A stretch of DNA of 64,000 bases from Serripes groenlandicus (GCA_031761405.1 JASEVX010000005.1:38242489-38306488), one strand, 5' to 3'; shown: positions 22,701-36,122, counted from the stretch's first letter. The notes: generated by a model not told the origin, from the sequence alone. Numbers and translations: made by a program.

Positions 22701-25700
22701 ACGTATTCATTAGCACCCATGTCCGCCTATGTGTCCATTTTGAGCCGTCCCGCAAGAAAACCAACATTATGGCATCTGCGTAATGTATCGACCAGATCAG
22801 CCTGCGCTGTCCGCGCAGACTGATCCGAGCCGACACATTCCGTCTCAGGGGGATAGATGTATAGAGTAATGATTCATGAAACAGAAAATCCACAAGAGGC
22901 GAAACGTGTATATCCGGGTAAGCCTGCGCGGCATGCTTAGGCTGATCCGGGTCGATACTTTACGCAGAGTCCACATTGTTGGTTTTCTCGTGAGACGTTA
23001 CCATTACCCGCATGCAGACGTATTTTGACGCGTCTGTACCAAACAGTGTAGGGAATTAAAATATTGCTTAAGGTGCTATTTTCTCCCGTTTCAGCATTTT
23101 GTCTATTCTGTTATAAAAATTAAAATTATTTCATTAATTATAGATTGCAAAGTCGTCTGCTGCATATCCTTTTTTAAATTGTTAATTAACAATTTTATAT
23201 TCACGAACATTTTGAATCCGTTGTGTATTTACAAACATTTGCATGATAGAGAGAAAACCCGCCATTGTCAAACTATATTTTTTATTGAGGTATAACTACA
23301 CCAAAAAGTATACAAGGTCAAAGTACAACACACGTAATCTTCATTTATATACAAAATCTATCTTAGAGTACCTCAAGTATGAATATAGATAAAGTTTGGT
23401 AATTGCAGGTCATAAAACTCTAACATTGGATTAACTAATTATTTGGTAAATTCCTTTTTTCATACATTGATTGATTGATTGATTGTAGTTTAACGCTGTT
23501 TGTTAAAGCCTTTTCGGTTATATCAACTCGCCCAGTTCACATGTTGTCAATCATGAAATGGCGACTTTGAACTCATAACAACGGGTTTTGTCCACGTGTG
23601 TACACACTAAGCAATCCACGATTAAACAGTACATATATACGGATAGTCCAAAGAGTGACCTTGTTTAAAATAATGTTTAATTACATGACTTAACGAACAA
23701 AGAGAACAAACATGTGCGCCGTTTCGCGAGATAACAAACATTTTGGACTCTGCGTAATGTATCGACAGATCAGCCTGCGCAGACCGCATAGGCTAATCCG
23801 GGCCGACACATTCCGTCTCCGGTGGATAGTGGTATAGAGAAATGATTTCTGAAACAGAAAATTCACAGGAGGCGAAAAGTGTCTGACCTGGTTAGCCTGC
23901 TGGTCCGGGTAGATACTTTACGTAGAGTCCACAATGTTGGTTTTCTTGTGAAACCGCTCATGTTTGTAATGAATGGAAGACATTTCCTGGAGAAAGATAA
24001 GTCGAACAAGGGTGTGTTGTTCCGTTGTAGCTATGCCAGTATCAATGAGGGCTTGCGATCATGGGGTCGGGAGTTCGATTTCAGAATCGGATATTCAATT
24101 TTCTTATAATTGACAAAAGTCATTGTAATGAACGCAAATCGTATACCTACTATAATCTTTAAAATCTTAGTAGCAAGGTCGATAGTTGCCTGGGAAAATG
24201 CAGTTTAAAAAGGGGGACACATGAATACATGAAGGTGAACTGGCTGGCGTGACTGTACTGATATACTGTTGGAAACGGTGTTTTTCTCTAATTAATCAAT
24301 TAGTCTTGAGTTTCAATGAAGCCAATTTGAACCAGTGTTTGTTTTGATGGGATTTTCGCCGTTTCCTCATCAGCTGTTCAGTTTTATCATGGCGACAGTT
24401 TCTGTACTAGGTAAGGAAGTGTGTCTTGTCTCAGGACGACAATTCACCACGACCGCTCTGATCGGGTATCGGACTCGGAACACCAGGTATGACATTCTGC
24501 ACGCCATCCACTCGGATTTAAGGTTGATGAATTCACAAACAAAACTAATAAAACGTCTTTGTGACGCACTGTCTTTTCATGTTCTATTGCCCTTGAATTT
24601 AACCCATTACTTCACAAAGACGACATTTGACATTTGACACCTATTATTGCAATATTTTCAACTCTCTATCATTATATATCTTTAAGTTTTCTAGATTGTT
24701 GAAATTGTTCGTCTGCTAATTGTAAAGCAGACGACATTTGAAAGACATGTGAATTAATGGGTTAAAAAGTTACATGTAGAACTCCCAAAACGGAGAAATA
24801 CTATTCGGGCCTCCTCACATGACGTGACAAATGATATTCGGTACAATGCGGAGCCTTTGAACAACGTCTATAAACAAACATCTGACTCTAATAAAGTGTA
24901 ATTGACCCTTATTGCAATGTACGACTATATATAGAATTTACGTATGCCGAAGTACGACTTTATACAGAATTTACGTATGCCGAATGTACGACTTTGTACA
25001 GAATTTACGTATGCCGAATGTACGACTTTATACAGAATTAACGTATTCCGGATGTACGACTATATACAGAATTTACGTATGCCGGAGGTACGACTTTGTA
25101 CAGAATTGATAAATGATATTCGGTACAATGCGGAGCCTTTGAACAACGTCTATAAACAAACATCTGACTCTAATAAAGTGTAATTGACCCTTAATGCAAT
25201 GTACGACTATATATAGAATTTACGTATGCCGAAGTACGACTTTATACAGAATTTACGTATGCCGAATGTACGACTTTGTACAGAATTTACGTATGCCGAA
25301 TGTACGACTTTATACAGAATTTACGTATTCCGGATGTACGACTATATACAGAATTTACGTATGCCGGAGGTACGACTTTGTACAGAATTTGCATATGCTG
25401 AATGTACGACACTAAGCTCCATTTGCGAACACTGTAACACAGAGGCAGTCTGATCCTACTCTACAATGTTCGTTACTTAATACCAATTCTTAGTAAAGAA
25501 GAATCCATAAATGTTTAAATGTCTGGAATGATGATATGCTTTGCAGGAATTAAGTGAATAAGGGTTAACCCGTTCCCAATTGTAGATGTTTTCTGGTGCA
25601 TCTGCAGCAGACGACTTTTAAAAAAGATAGTGTTGCAAAAGTAGAAATTGCTCATCAGGAGCAATTTCTCGTTTTGCAAGAATGTTTTTAACTCTATTTA

Positions 25701-26045
25701 ATAATCAAACCTTTATTGTTGGAGATTTTTCACGTTTTCCAAATATGTTTTTTAAGGGATCTACAGCAGGTTTGTTGTATGTGGAAAAGATTTATTTAAG
25801 AGCCTCCAAAAGTGGGTTTTCGTGTAACGTTGCTGATCTTTGTACTTTTCAGTGATCCGAACAAACCTTTGAACGTCGAATCTTACATTGGTACAGTATG
25901 GCCACAATACAACAAGACTGATCAGGACTATTTACAGCTTACAGCAACATCCAACACCAAGAAAATTAAACAGAGTTTCCAGGCCAGACGAATGGCATTC
26001 TGGTTGAATTACATTCCAACTATCCTGAAAACCCCTTGTCAATAA
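19750..26045 (+). CDS. Gene 3: CEL-like carboxylesterase, deviant copy, exons 19750-21124, 22464-22605, 25853-26045
   Basis: It is open through all three exons if intron 1 is spliced. The 5' half of exon 1 is type A and the 3' half is mostly type B, so the exon is a mosaic. Private changes are K34, Q167, K191, L248 and T262 (the N260 sequon survives as NAT). In exon 2, residue 461 is Asn and E465 becomes Gly, turning HADE into HADG next to the catalytic His. The intron 1 donor is GTTGGT instead of GTTAGT. This weakens the consensus and removes the in-frame stop, so unspliced RNA would encode 482 residues with a hydrophobic tail and no catalytic His. It may still work, but of all copies it is the best candidate for reduced or changed function. 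Confidence 0.85.
21992..22251. repeat. Foldback element in intron 1, unit 3
   Basis: It retains the CCGCGCAGG segment seen otherwise only in unit 1, so intron 1 of units 1 and 3 is most alike here. Confidence 0.7.
22742..22997. repeat. Foldback element A in intron 2, unit 3
   Basis: Inverted relative to the intron 1 copy; its right end reads CTCGTGAGACG. Confidence 0.7.
23714..23958. repeat. Foldback element B in intron 2, unit 3
   Basis: Both arms are present. It follows the long-form 402-bp segment. Confidence 0.7.
24598..24766. repeat. 169-bp TTTAACCC MITE, unit 3
   Basis: Same length and ends as in unit 1. Confidence 0.7.
24826..25414. repeat. 34-bp minisatellite, unit 3
   Basis: Two 282-bp blocks as in the other units. 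Confidence 0.8.
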
Positions 26046-26046
26046 A
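26041..26046 (+). terminator. Polyadenylation signal overlapping the stop of gene 3
   Basis: AATAAA contains the TAA stop. Confidence 0.6.
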
Positions 26047-26661
26047 ACGTGTGTTATTGTCAGATGTTAAATACAATACGTTGTTGTTGAAATATGCAGT
26101 CGCATGTCATTCCCGCATTTATTTTATTTTCGCCTGCCATGGAAAGGATGCCATAACGACAACCACTTCGTCGTGTGTCCGTCTGCCGTCACGTTGCTAT
26201 TACTAACTGACTATATTAAACCCTGTCACTCCTTTTGGTCCGTATGGTCATCCATTAAGGTTCAATTGATTGATTGATTAATTGGTTGCGGTTTAACGCA
26301 GTTTTCAACACTTTTTCTTATCACTGCGACCCAGTTCACCTATTTTTTTCCTGGCTTTCTCACACAAGTACTCCACACAACATTCTTTCCAAGCACCTGG
26401 CTTCTTTTCCACATAGACTGTTAGCCCATTGGCGGAAGTCAAATGACGCTTGTCACAGTGACTTTTGTCAAACTTCAGAAAGTCCCAACAGTATTTTCAG
26501 TCCTTTGATTATCTTATATGTTGCTGACTTACTTAGGCCGCCTCACATGAAAAACACCCATCAAGATCATCATGGTCATCTGCATAATCTCACCAAAACA
26601 TCCCCTTTTAGTAACCTTGTTATGCAAGCCCCTGGATAACTTTTATGTCCTAAATATGTCT

Positions 26662-26911
26662 GTTGATTGATAGTTTGGTCGTTTTACGCCGCTTTCAGCT
26701 ATACAATTTTTTCAATTTTATTACGGCTTATCCTGGGTAAGTTACCAGTTCTACCATTCAGTCACGGTCGTTATGATAATCCAGCTACCCTGAGCGCAAA
26801 AGAGTACAGCCGTTACTACCATTTTAAAAGTATTTGGTATAACCCGGTCGGGGATCGACCTCCCGTTCCTGAGGCGGACGCTCTACCACTACACCAACGA
26901 GGCGGTGCCTG
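26662..26911 (-). mobile_element. tRNA-derived SINE, unit 3 (minus strand)
   Basis: tRNA-like head 26905 down to 26836, ATCAATCA tail at the left end. Confidence 0.65.
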
Positions 26912-26976
26912 TTGAAGTACGCGCAGTTTGATCATAGCAGCAATTTCTTTCTATATATACTTTCGAATTAGGTTTT

Positions 26977-28385
26977 TGTGGCGATTGGTTGACAATCGCC
27001 ACAGTGCTACCAAAACAACAACAACGAAAAAAAAATTATATAGTCGTATTTGAACAATCGGTTGGATATTTCTGCAAAGGCAATTTACTCACTTCCGTTA
27101 AACCGCCATATATATATATAGTTCCATCAGTGATGCAGGCACACGATTAATAATGATAATGTTAGTGCTACTTTGATACCGGATTGGTACTAATATTTGA
27201 GATTTATCGAGAAAATATCTAAATAGAGTTAAACTATTTACATATTATCTTTCTTCATGTTTGGGCAGATAATAAATATCATCGGGCGTCTTGGGTACGC
27301 TATGCAGAGTATCATGATACTCCTGTGCCTCGTTTTATTTTTACTGTAGTCAACCGTAACCTTTTGACCTTTAACCTGATTCGGCAGGAGTTGGTTGTAC
27401 TCTGATTATCTTCGTCATGATTTGGCAGATAATAAATATCATTGCGCGTTCTGCCTTGCAAATAACGACAACTCTGGTGATACTCAAATCTGGAAATTCC
27501 AAAAGGTTCTATAAATAGCTCGCGAGACCAAAAACCAGAAAAGCTTGTAAATCTCAATATTATAAACGCTTTATTTTGTACTTGTTTAAATATATGAAAG
27601 CGTCTAGATAATAAGACTGGTTTACAAAGGTTTAAAGGACACACGATGGCAGTGTGTACACACGTTATGTATACACGTCTGCACGTTCTAGAGTCAATTA
27701 GCAATCAATGCTGACAGTGTAGCCTAATTGAGTTTGAAGATCTAGCATTATAATATATGCCTATATTTTCATAAATTAAACAGTTTGGCAAATAGTGAAA
27801 TTGTGCTTTTGGAGCATGTTTTGTGTTTGTTTTTGCACTCACATTATTCGAAGCAGTTTAACAACCTCAGAAACATATAAATACACTGTGACAACCCTCA
27901 ATCATGCAATGTGAAGGGACTAAATTGAACAGACCTGTTTAATATCGGACATAATTGAAACAAACACCAAACTAATGGATACTGTTTTCTCTCCTTTCTT
28001 TAGTCATTTCTAAAGTGTAAAATATATTTTATCTTAATATGGCCTAACGACCTGGTGATAAACATGTGATTACCCAAACAATTTAGATTACAAATAGTCA
28101 TTCTAATGAGCTAAAACGGTAGTCTATCGAATACCAACTAGATTTTTCATAACTTTGGAATGGCCTAATTTTGAACACATCATGACCAATTTCAGAACGT
28201 AACTAAATAATCACCAAGACAACATTCTGGCAAACTAACATTATTCTACTGTCAAAAGATGCAGGGTTGATACATTCTCAAATATACCCGCACCAGAGTC
28301 ATCGCAAGCCCTACACCGATATACTGCTTGTTACATTGCAGGATTTTCCATACGATCGCCACTACAGTGCCATTGGCGCTTTGAT
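26977..28385 (-). mobile_element. Non-autonomous Helentron/pearl-like insertion, unit 3 only
   Basis: The other units run uninterrupted through GGTTTTTATGTGACG here; unit 3 has about 1.4 kb in between. The left end is a terminal hairpin at 26978-27002, with a 10-bp stem (GTGGCGATTG / CAATCGCCAC) and a 5-nt loop. An inverted match CGATCGCCAC lies about 24 bp inside the right end (28353-28362), so the inverted repeats are asymmetric. The site fits insertion between two Ts. Two diverged tandem segments about 160 bp apart share GCAGATAATAAATATCAT (27265 and 27425). These traits fit bivalve pearl elements, which are Helentron-associated. No helicase or transposase is encoded. Confidence 0.6.
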
Positions 28386-30152
28386 TATGTGACGTGATTG
28401 GTAGGACCTCGACCTAGTTGTTAACTCTTTCTCACATATAACTGAACTGTAGCAGACGACTTTGAAAACATCGAGAAAAAACATATGGAAAGTCTATAAA
28501 TTAAAGAACAAGGATTAAATGATGTTTAAAATATTATAAGCAAAGTCTCCTTTTGCCACAATGTTTTAAAAAGGTCTGCTGCCGAGGCGTCAGAAAGCGT
28601 CTTTTATGTATCAAGACTTTCTTTTCTTGGCTGTATCAATTTTTCTCAAGAGATTAGGACCATAGTGAGACAGGTATTTTCTTCTCACGTGGTCGTAAGT
28701 TGATTAATCATAGTCTCGTGACTATGGCTTTCTGTAATCCTTTCAGGGTAAAAACGACTCGACCGCAAACCATTTCGAAAAAAGTTAAATAATAAAATAA
28801 AATAATAAAAGAATCTTGTTTTCCTGCAATGTAAAATAGACCCCTATTTTCGAGATATAACAAAGTTTCCTTTTTACAAAAAAACAACAACAACTGACTC
28901 TGAATAAATAAACGGTAAATGGCCGTCTTCTTCAGTCGTTTTACTAGGGACGTAGATTTACTTCTGATTTTAAGGTCACCTGAGCACGAAGTGCGCATTG
29001 TGAATTATTGTGGTCGCCCTTCGTCACGGTTAGCATTCTCTCAATGTGCTCACTTTAAAAAGATTCACCTCCGAAACTATCTGACCGATTTTCAAATAGT
29101 TTTGTTGAAATGATCCTTACCTGATCACTGCAAGCCATTTTGTTGGTCAAAAGACATGTCCAACACGGGCTGGGGCTGTTTTACCCGTTATGACCAGAGT
29201 GTAAGAATTAGACAATTATTTCATAAGAAAATAAATGCCTGATTTTAAAATACTTACCGGTACATAAGCACTTATTTGGTGACATTTTAAGGCATATTAA
29301 TTCGACAACAGACATAGACATATTCGCCTTGTAGCAGTGGAGCTATACTGGAATGTATTAGATTACCTGACCGCAAACTAAGTAAGTGAGGTTCACATGT
29401 ACTAATTAATGGTGACTTGAAGTGTTCCACGTCACATAAAGAGCGACCTACTGGACTTGGTGATAAGAAAATATCCAGATCAACATACATCTTCACACAG
29501 TCTGATCAGAAACTTTCCTCATCGCTATCTAGTATTATAATCAACGTGTAGAAAGATTATAACTGACCATACACGTTTGCAATATAATCGTGTTTTGAAT
29601 TTAAAAACTCTGAATGTTTATTTTTATGGAACATGGCTTAATCTAAGTAAACAATTTATAATGGCACGTGAGCTACGACGCGCAAAAGGGGGAATTTGTC
29701 CGCCATTGCATCACATTCGTAGAAATAGAACCACTGGGGATACACTTCTGTTTTCTGTAGGTCTGTAAACGCATGAAATATATTACATGTAAATGAAACT
29801 TTATCGTATACACAGGTTCGTCCAAATATTCACTGCTCGTGTTTGCAACAAGACATATTTTCACATGAGGCGGCTCGCATTTCGCATTTCGCATAACCGA
29901 CATATATCGATAAGCCACGGCACACAAACATCGACCTTTGGTGGCTTTATGACTATTGACAATACCTATACCTATCACATTGAATACTGTATACTTGACT
30001 TTTGGTGATCATCTGTTTCTAGAGGGTTTTGTCTAAATGCGTACACATATGACGGCGAACAGTGAAAATCCTCCGTGCAGCCTGATCTGGGTATTAATTG
30101 GTTGTCTAGACACAAAGTGTCGTTTTTCGCGTGATTCGGCAATTTAAGTGTT

Positions 30153-30158
30153 TATATA
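30153..30158 (+). promoter_or_regulatory. TATA box of gene 4
   Basis: TATATA lies 88 bp before the ATG; type A core promoter. The E-box CACGTG is at 29665. Confidence 0.65.
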
Positions 30159-30240
30159 GAAGTACAACACCACCTACCCTCACACAGCAAGAATTCGAAT
30201 TCGTGGTTTAGACTTCATCTGGTAAAAAAAAGTAATTAAA

Positions 30241-33200
30241 ATGTGTAGTGCCAATTGGGTTGGCCTGATTGCCATTATTCTTGTTTGTTGTCATCTGACA
30301 AATGCGATCCAGTATGTTACTGTTTCAACAAGTGAAGGAGAAATCGAAGGATTTGAAGATGCGGTGATGATTGATGGAAGCATGTATCATGTTGACAAAT
30401 TTCTTGGGATACCGTATGGAGAACCGGCCACTGGTGTTAACCGTTTTGAGAAACCGGTTCCAAAAGCGCCGTTCCAGATGAAATATTCCGCGCTCAGTTT
30501 TCCACCATCTTGTTACCAACCCAGAAAAACAAAGCAAATTATGTCCGAGGACTGTCTTTACATGAATATTTATGTTCCGAAGACTACACAACAAACCCCA
30601 CTTCCGGTTATGGTTTGGATTCACGGGGGATCGTTTGTAGTGGGTGCCGGTAGTATTTATCAAGCAGAAGCTCTGAGTGTTTTTGGACAAGTTATTGTTG
30701 TTACAATTAACTACCGTTTGGGAATGTTCGGATTTTTACGGAGTACTGATGGTCTGTTGATCGGAAACCAGGGATTGTGGGACCAGCACTTGGCGATCAA
30801 ATGGGTAAACAACAATATTGTCGGTTTCAATGGAGATCCAAATGACGTCACCATTTTTGGCGAATCCGCTGGTTCAGCGTCCGTACTTCTACAATCGCTG
30901 TATCCCGGTAACACAGGTCTGTTCAAGCGAGTAATTGCAGAAAGCGGGACAGCATTGACCTATTTGGCTGTCACTGATCCAGTTGCAGAGGTAGTGGAGG
31001 AAGTTGCTGGGTGCAGCAATGCAAGCGATCCGATATTCTGTTTGAGACTTTTATCACCGGGGGACCTTTTAAAAAACGCCCAAACCTATAAAGGTCGAAC
31101 AATTCTGTATTCCGCGGCTGTAGATCACGATTTTCTGACTGAGAGTCCGAATGATATCATTTATGGTAATAATTCAATTTCAGCCAAATCACGTGCACTC
31201 TTTGCCTCTTTGGACATCCTAACAGGCATTAATAATTTCGATGGCGCTCTATATTTTCACGATTTTTGGAATGCTGTATTGCGGGAAACATTCCCGAACA
31301 TTCACCTAAATAGGAGTGTATTTCTGGAAATTGTCGTACCCCTGACGGTCCAAAGTGTATTACGACCAAAATGCCAGAAGGTCACTGAACAGCTTGAGTC
31401 TGCCGTTGCGTTTGAATACACTGACTGGAATGATCCGAACAATGACACCAGAGCGAGAGATATGTTGTTAGATCTATCTTGTGACATCGCGTTTTTCGTG
31501 CCTGCAGTGAATACAGTACAAAGGCATTCAATGTTGGGTCAAGGCAGAACATATCTATACGAATTTGCACTAGAACTCTACAAACACGTTCTACCAACAC
31601 CACCCTATGTTATAGGTTAGTATTTGTTTTTTGACAATGTTTAACTCATATTGAACTTGCTACAAATATATAGGCTGCGATTGACGATTTAGGTTCTAAT
31701 TGATACTGTTGTTTAGTATATGACTTAAACTTGACAGGCTACGCTTCTAGTTCTGTAACCGAAATATGCACTTAGGTATACATAATAGGAAGAGTATACA
31801 GCTCATTTACCCACATTATCTCTCACATCATTCAACCAAACCCAATGATGTGGGTACTCAAAATGAAAATAGGGTTCGATGGTAAAATAAAGATATAAGA
31901 AAGAAAAAAACATCCATTATCTAGAGATCTGAAATAATATGTAGGCGGAAAACGAAGGCTTTTGTGAAACTCTGCATTCACTAATTTTACTTTCATTATA
32001 GAATTTTCATATTTTCCCTATATATTTCAAAGTCGTCTGCTTCCGATTTAATTTATGCATATGGGAGTGGTTGGTTAATTACTGTTTCTGCACTATTCGC
32101 AATTTATTCACATTATCTAAAAGAAACTTGACAAAGACAGCGGAACAAAATTATAATCACAAGCTTGTTACATGATTCGGTTTGGGTAACGAGTACATGT
32201 ACGTGTCCTTGGATACACAATGTCTACGTGTATCAGTGGATATTGCAAGAAGTGCGAGAGGCTCGTGCATTTTCATATCAGCTAAGGTCAATTAAAAAGA
32301 TGGTCCTTGTCTTGTATTATATGTTGCATTGGTGGCCCGAGGCCTAATTCTGAATTGACCATTGTTTTTGTTTTCGTTCTTGTCAAGGACTGTCTCTTGA
32401 AGATTCTAACAAAACGTATAGTCGTATTGTGCTTCTCTGAGTACTCAAGTCGTAAATGTATGGGACATGATCGATTTTCATGAAATAAGTTATATGAGCC
32501 GTTCCAAGAGAAAACCAACATTGTGGACTCTGCGTAAAATATCGACCCGGATCAGCTAAGCATGCTAACCATGACAGACACTGTTTGCATCCTGTGGATT
32601 TTCTGTTTCAGGAATCATTACTCCATACCTCTAACCTCCTGAGATGGAATGTGTCGACCCAGATTAGCCTGCACGGACTGCGCATGCTGATCTGGTCGAT
32701 ACATTACGCAGAGTACATATTGTTGGTTTTCTCGTGGCACGGTTCGTATCACGACGATGGTACAGTCATCATTATCGCTGCGTGATAGACCTGTGTACTA
32801 GGATAGGAAATATATCTTTCCTAACATCACTCTGTCATGGCAGGGATCTATCCTATAATACTTGGGCTTAATAAAAACACACGATTACAACTTGACCACG
32901 TCGGATTCCTGTATTCCTGTAGTATACCTAACCTGTATGATTGTTTTATACGATTAGGCTCTACCCACGCAGACGAGATTCCATTCGTGTTTGGGTACGC
33001 TGTGAGTAATGCCTTTATTACGAACGTTACATACACAGACCAGCAGAAGGCGGTATCGCGTGCAATGATGACTATGTGGACCAATTTTGCAAAGTCAAGG
33101 CAAGTATAGAATCGACTATCTTTAGTTCTTTTATTTTAGCTTGTCTATCCTAAAAATAGTTTAAACTATTTCAGTTAAACTCTTGTCGGCATTGACGTAT

Positions 33201-36121
33201 TCATTAGCACCCATGTCCGCCTATGTGTCCATTTTGAGCCGTCCCGCAAGAAAACCAACATTATGGAATCTGCGTAATGTATCGACCAGATCAGCCTGCG
33301 CTGTCTGCGCAGACTGATCCGGGCCGACACATTCCGTCTCAGGGGGATAGATGTATAGAGTAATGATTCCTGAAACAGAAAATCCACAAGAGGCGAAACG
33401 TGTATATCCGGGTAAGCCTGCGCGGCATGCTTAGGCTGATCCGGGTCGATACTTTACGCAGAGTCCACATTGTTGGTTTTATCGCGAGACGTTACCATTA
33501 AACCGCATGCAGACGTATTTTGACGCGCCTGTACCAAACAGTGTAGGGAATTAAAATATTGCTTAAGGTGCTATTTTCTCCCGTTTCAGCATTTTGTCTA
33601 TTCTGTTATAAAAATTAAAATGATTTCATTAATTATAGATTGCAAAGTCGTCTGCGACTTTGAACTCATAACAACGGGTTTTGTCCACGTGTGTACACAC
33701 TAAGCGATCCACGATTAAACAGTACATATATACGGATAGTCCAAAGAGTGCCCTTGTTTAAAATAATGTTTAAATACATGACTTAACGAACAAAGAGAAC
33801 AAATATGTGCGCCGTTTCGCGAGATAACAAACATTTTGGACTCTGCGTAATGTATCGACCCAGATCAGCCTGCGCAGACCGCATAGGCTAATCCGGGCCG
33901 ACATATTCCTTCTCCGGTGGATAGTGGTATAGAGAAATGATTTCTGAAACAGAAAATTCACAGGAGGCGAAAAGTGTCTGTCCTGGTTAGCCTGCTGGTC
34001 CGGGTAGATACTTTACGTAGAGTCCACAATGTTGGTTTTCTTGTGAAACCGTTCATGTTTGTAATGAATGGAAGACATTTCCTGGAGAAAGATAAGTCTA
34101 ACAAGGGTGTGTTGCTCGTGTCGTTCCGTTGTATATATGCCAGTATCAATGAGGGCTTGCGATCATGGGGTCGGGAGTTCGATTTCAGAATCGGATATTC
34201 AATTTTCTTATAATTGACAAAAGTCATTGTAATGAACGCAAATCGTATACCTACTATAATCTTTAAAATCTTAGTAGCAAGGTCGATAGTTGCCTGGGAA
34301 AATGCAGTTTAAAAAGGGGGACACATGAATACCTGTAGGTGAACTGGCTGGCGTGACTGTACTGATATACTGTTGGAAACGGTGTTTTTCTCTAATTAAT
34401 CAATTAGTCTTGAGTTTCAATGAAGCCAATTTGAACCAGTGTTTGTTTTGATGGGGTTTTCGCCGTTTCCTCATCAGCTGTTCAGTTTTATCATGGCGAC
34501 AGTTTCTGTACTAGGTAATTCACCACGACCGCTCTGATCGGGTATCGGACTCGGAACACCAGGTATGACATTCTGCACGCCATCCACTCGGATTTAAGGT
34601 TGATGAATTCACAAACAAAACTAATAAAACGTCTTTGTGACGCACTGTCTTTTCATGTTCTATTGCCCTTGAATTTAACCCATTACTTCACAAAGACGAC
34701 ATTTGACATTTGACACCTTTTATTGCAATATTTTCAACTCTCTATCAATATATATCTTTAAGTTTGCTAGATTGTTGAAATTGTTCGTCTGCTAATTGTA
34801 AAGCAGACGACATTTGAAAGACATGTGAATTAATGGGTTAAAAAGTTACATGTAGAACTCCCAAAACGGAGAAATACTATTCGGGCCTCCTCACATGACG
34901 TGACAAATGATATTCGGTACAATGCGGAGCCTTTGAACAACGTCTATAAACAAACATCTGACTCTAATAAAGTGTAATTGACCCTTATTGCAATGTACGA
35001 CTATATATAGAATTTACGTATGCCGAAGTACGACTTTATACAGAATTTACGTATGCCGAATGTACGACTTTGTACAGAATTTACGTATGCCGAATGTACG
35101 ACTTTATACATAATTTACGTATTCCGGATGTACGACTATATACAGAATTTACGTATGCCGGAAGTACGACTTTGTACAGAATTGATAAATGATATTCGGT
35201 ACAATGCGGAGCCTTTGAACAACGTCTATAAACAAACATCTGACTCTAATAAAGTGTAATTGACCCTTATTGCAATGTACGACTATATATAGAATTTACG
35301 TATGCCGAAGTACGACTTTATACAGAATTTACGTATGCCGAATGTACGACTTTGTACAGAATTTACGTATGCCGAATGTACGACTTTATACAGAATTTAA
35401 GTATTCCGGATGTACGATTATATACAGAATTTACGTATGCCGGAGGTACGACTTTGTACAGAATTTGCATATGCTGAATGTACGACACTAAGCTCCATTT
35501 GCGAACACTGTAACACAGAGGCAGTCTGATCCTAGTCTACAATGTTCGTTACTTAATACCAATTCTTAGTAAAGAAGAATCCATAAATGTTTAAATGTCT
35601 GGAATGATGATATGCTTTGCAGGAATTAAGTGAATAAGGGTTAACCCGTTCCCAATTGTAGATGTTTTCTGGTGCATCTGCAGCAGACGACTTTTAAAAA
35701 AGATAGTGTTGCAAAAGTAGAAATTGCTCATCAGGAGCAATTTCTCGTTTTGCCAGAATGTTTTCAACTCTATTTAATAATCAAACCTTTATTTTTGGAG
35801 ATTTTTCACGTTTTCCAAATATGTTTTTGAAGGCATCTACAGCAGGTTTGTTGTATGTGGAAAAGATTTATTTAAGAGCCTCCAAAAGTGGGTTTTCGTA
35901 TAACGTTGCTGATCTTTGTACTTTTCAGTGATCCGAACAAACCTTTGAACGTCGAATCTTACATTGGTACAGTATGGCCACAATACAACAAGACTGATCA
36001 GGACTATTTACAGCTTACAGCAACATCCAACACCAAGAAAATTAAACAGAGTTTCCAGGCCAGACGAATGGCATTATGGTTGAATTACATTCCAACTATC
36101 CTGAAAACCCCTTGTCAATAA
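30241..36121 (+). CDS. Gene 4: CEL-like carboxylesterase, exons 30241-31615, 32958-33099, 35929-36121
   Basis: This copy is complete and open, 569 residues, with the triad intact. It is the near twin of gene 1, sharing V194, L242, V248, A292, L320, F342, R348, D407 and T461. It differs by E32 (unique), V66 and, in exon 3, Leu at 555 where the other complete copies have Phe. Despite the gene 1-like exons, intron 2 is the short form. That intron also lacks 28 bp (about 34515) that all other units have. Downstream DNA again matches unit 1, with a two-copy 15-bp VNTR. The unit therefore seems to be a recent copy of unit 1 with part of its intron exchanged. Confidence 0.9.
32496..32745. repeat. 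Foldback element in intron 1, unit 4
   Basis: Same family; the right end reads CGGTTC instead of CGGCTC. Confidence 0.7.
33236..33491. repeat. Foldback element A in intron 2, unit 4
   Basis: Inverted relative to the intron 1 copy. Confidence 0.7.
33807..34053. repeat. Foldback element B in intron 2, unit 4
   Basis: Complete element after the short-form junction at 33655/33656. Confidence 0.7.
34674..34842. repeat. 169-bp TTTAACCC MITE, unit 4
   Basis: Same length and ends as in unit 1. Confidence 0.7.
34902..35490. repeat. 34-bp minisatellite, unit 4
   Basis: Two 282-bp blocks. It shares the ATACATAATTTACG variant in the first block and the TTTAAGTATTCC variant in the second with unit 1. 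Confidence 0.8.
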
Positions 36122-36122
36122 A
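36117..36122 (+). terminator. Polyadenylation signal overlapping the stop of gene 4
   Basis: AATAAA contains the TAA stop. Confidence 0.6.

Larger units (their letters stand above)
26047..30152. other. Intergenic DNA between genes 3 and 4
   Basis: It has the usual repeats (15-bp VNTR with one copy at 26350-26364, a SINE, the bivalve-type repeat at 28971-29190) plus a private insertion of about 1.4 kb. At about 29392 the text jumps from GTGAGG to TTCACATG. Comparison with the region before gene 2 (9238 to 9748) shows a deletion of about 507 bp that took out a MITE relative. The flank of gene 4 is type A. Confidence 0.6.

Noticed and set aside
27312..27704. 130-residue minus-strand frame in the unit 3 insertion
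   Set aside because: No similarity to transposase, Rep or helicase motifs that I can see, and it spans the diverged tandem segments of a non-autonomous element.
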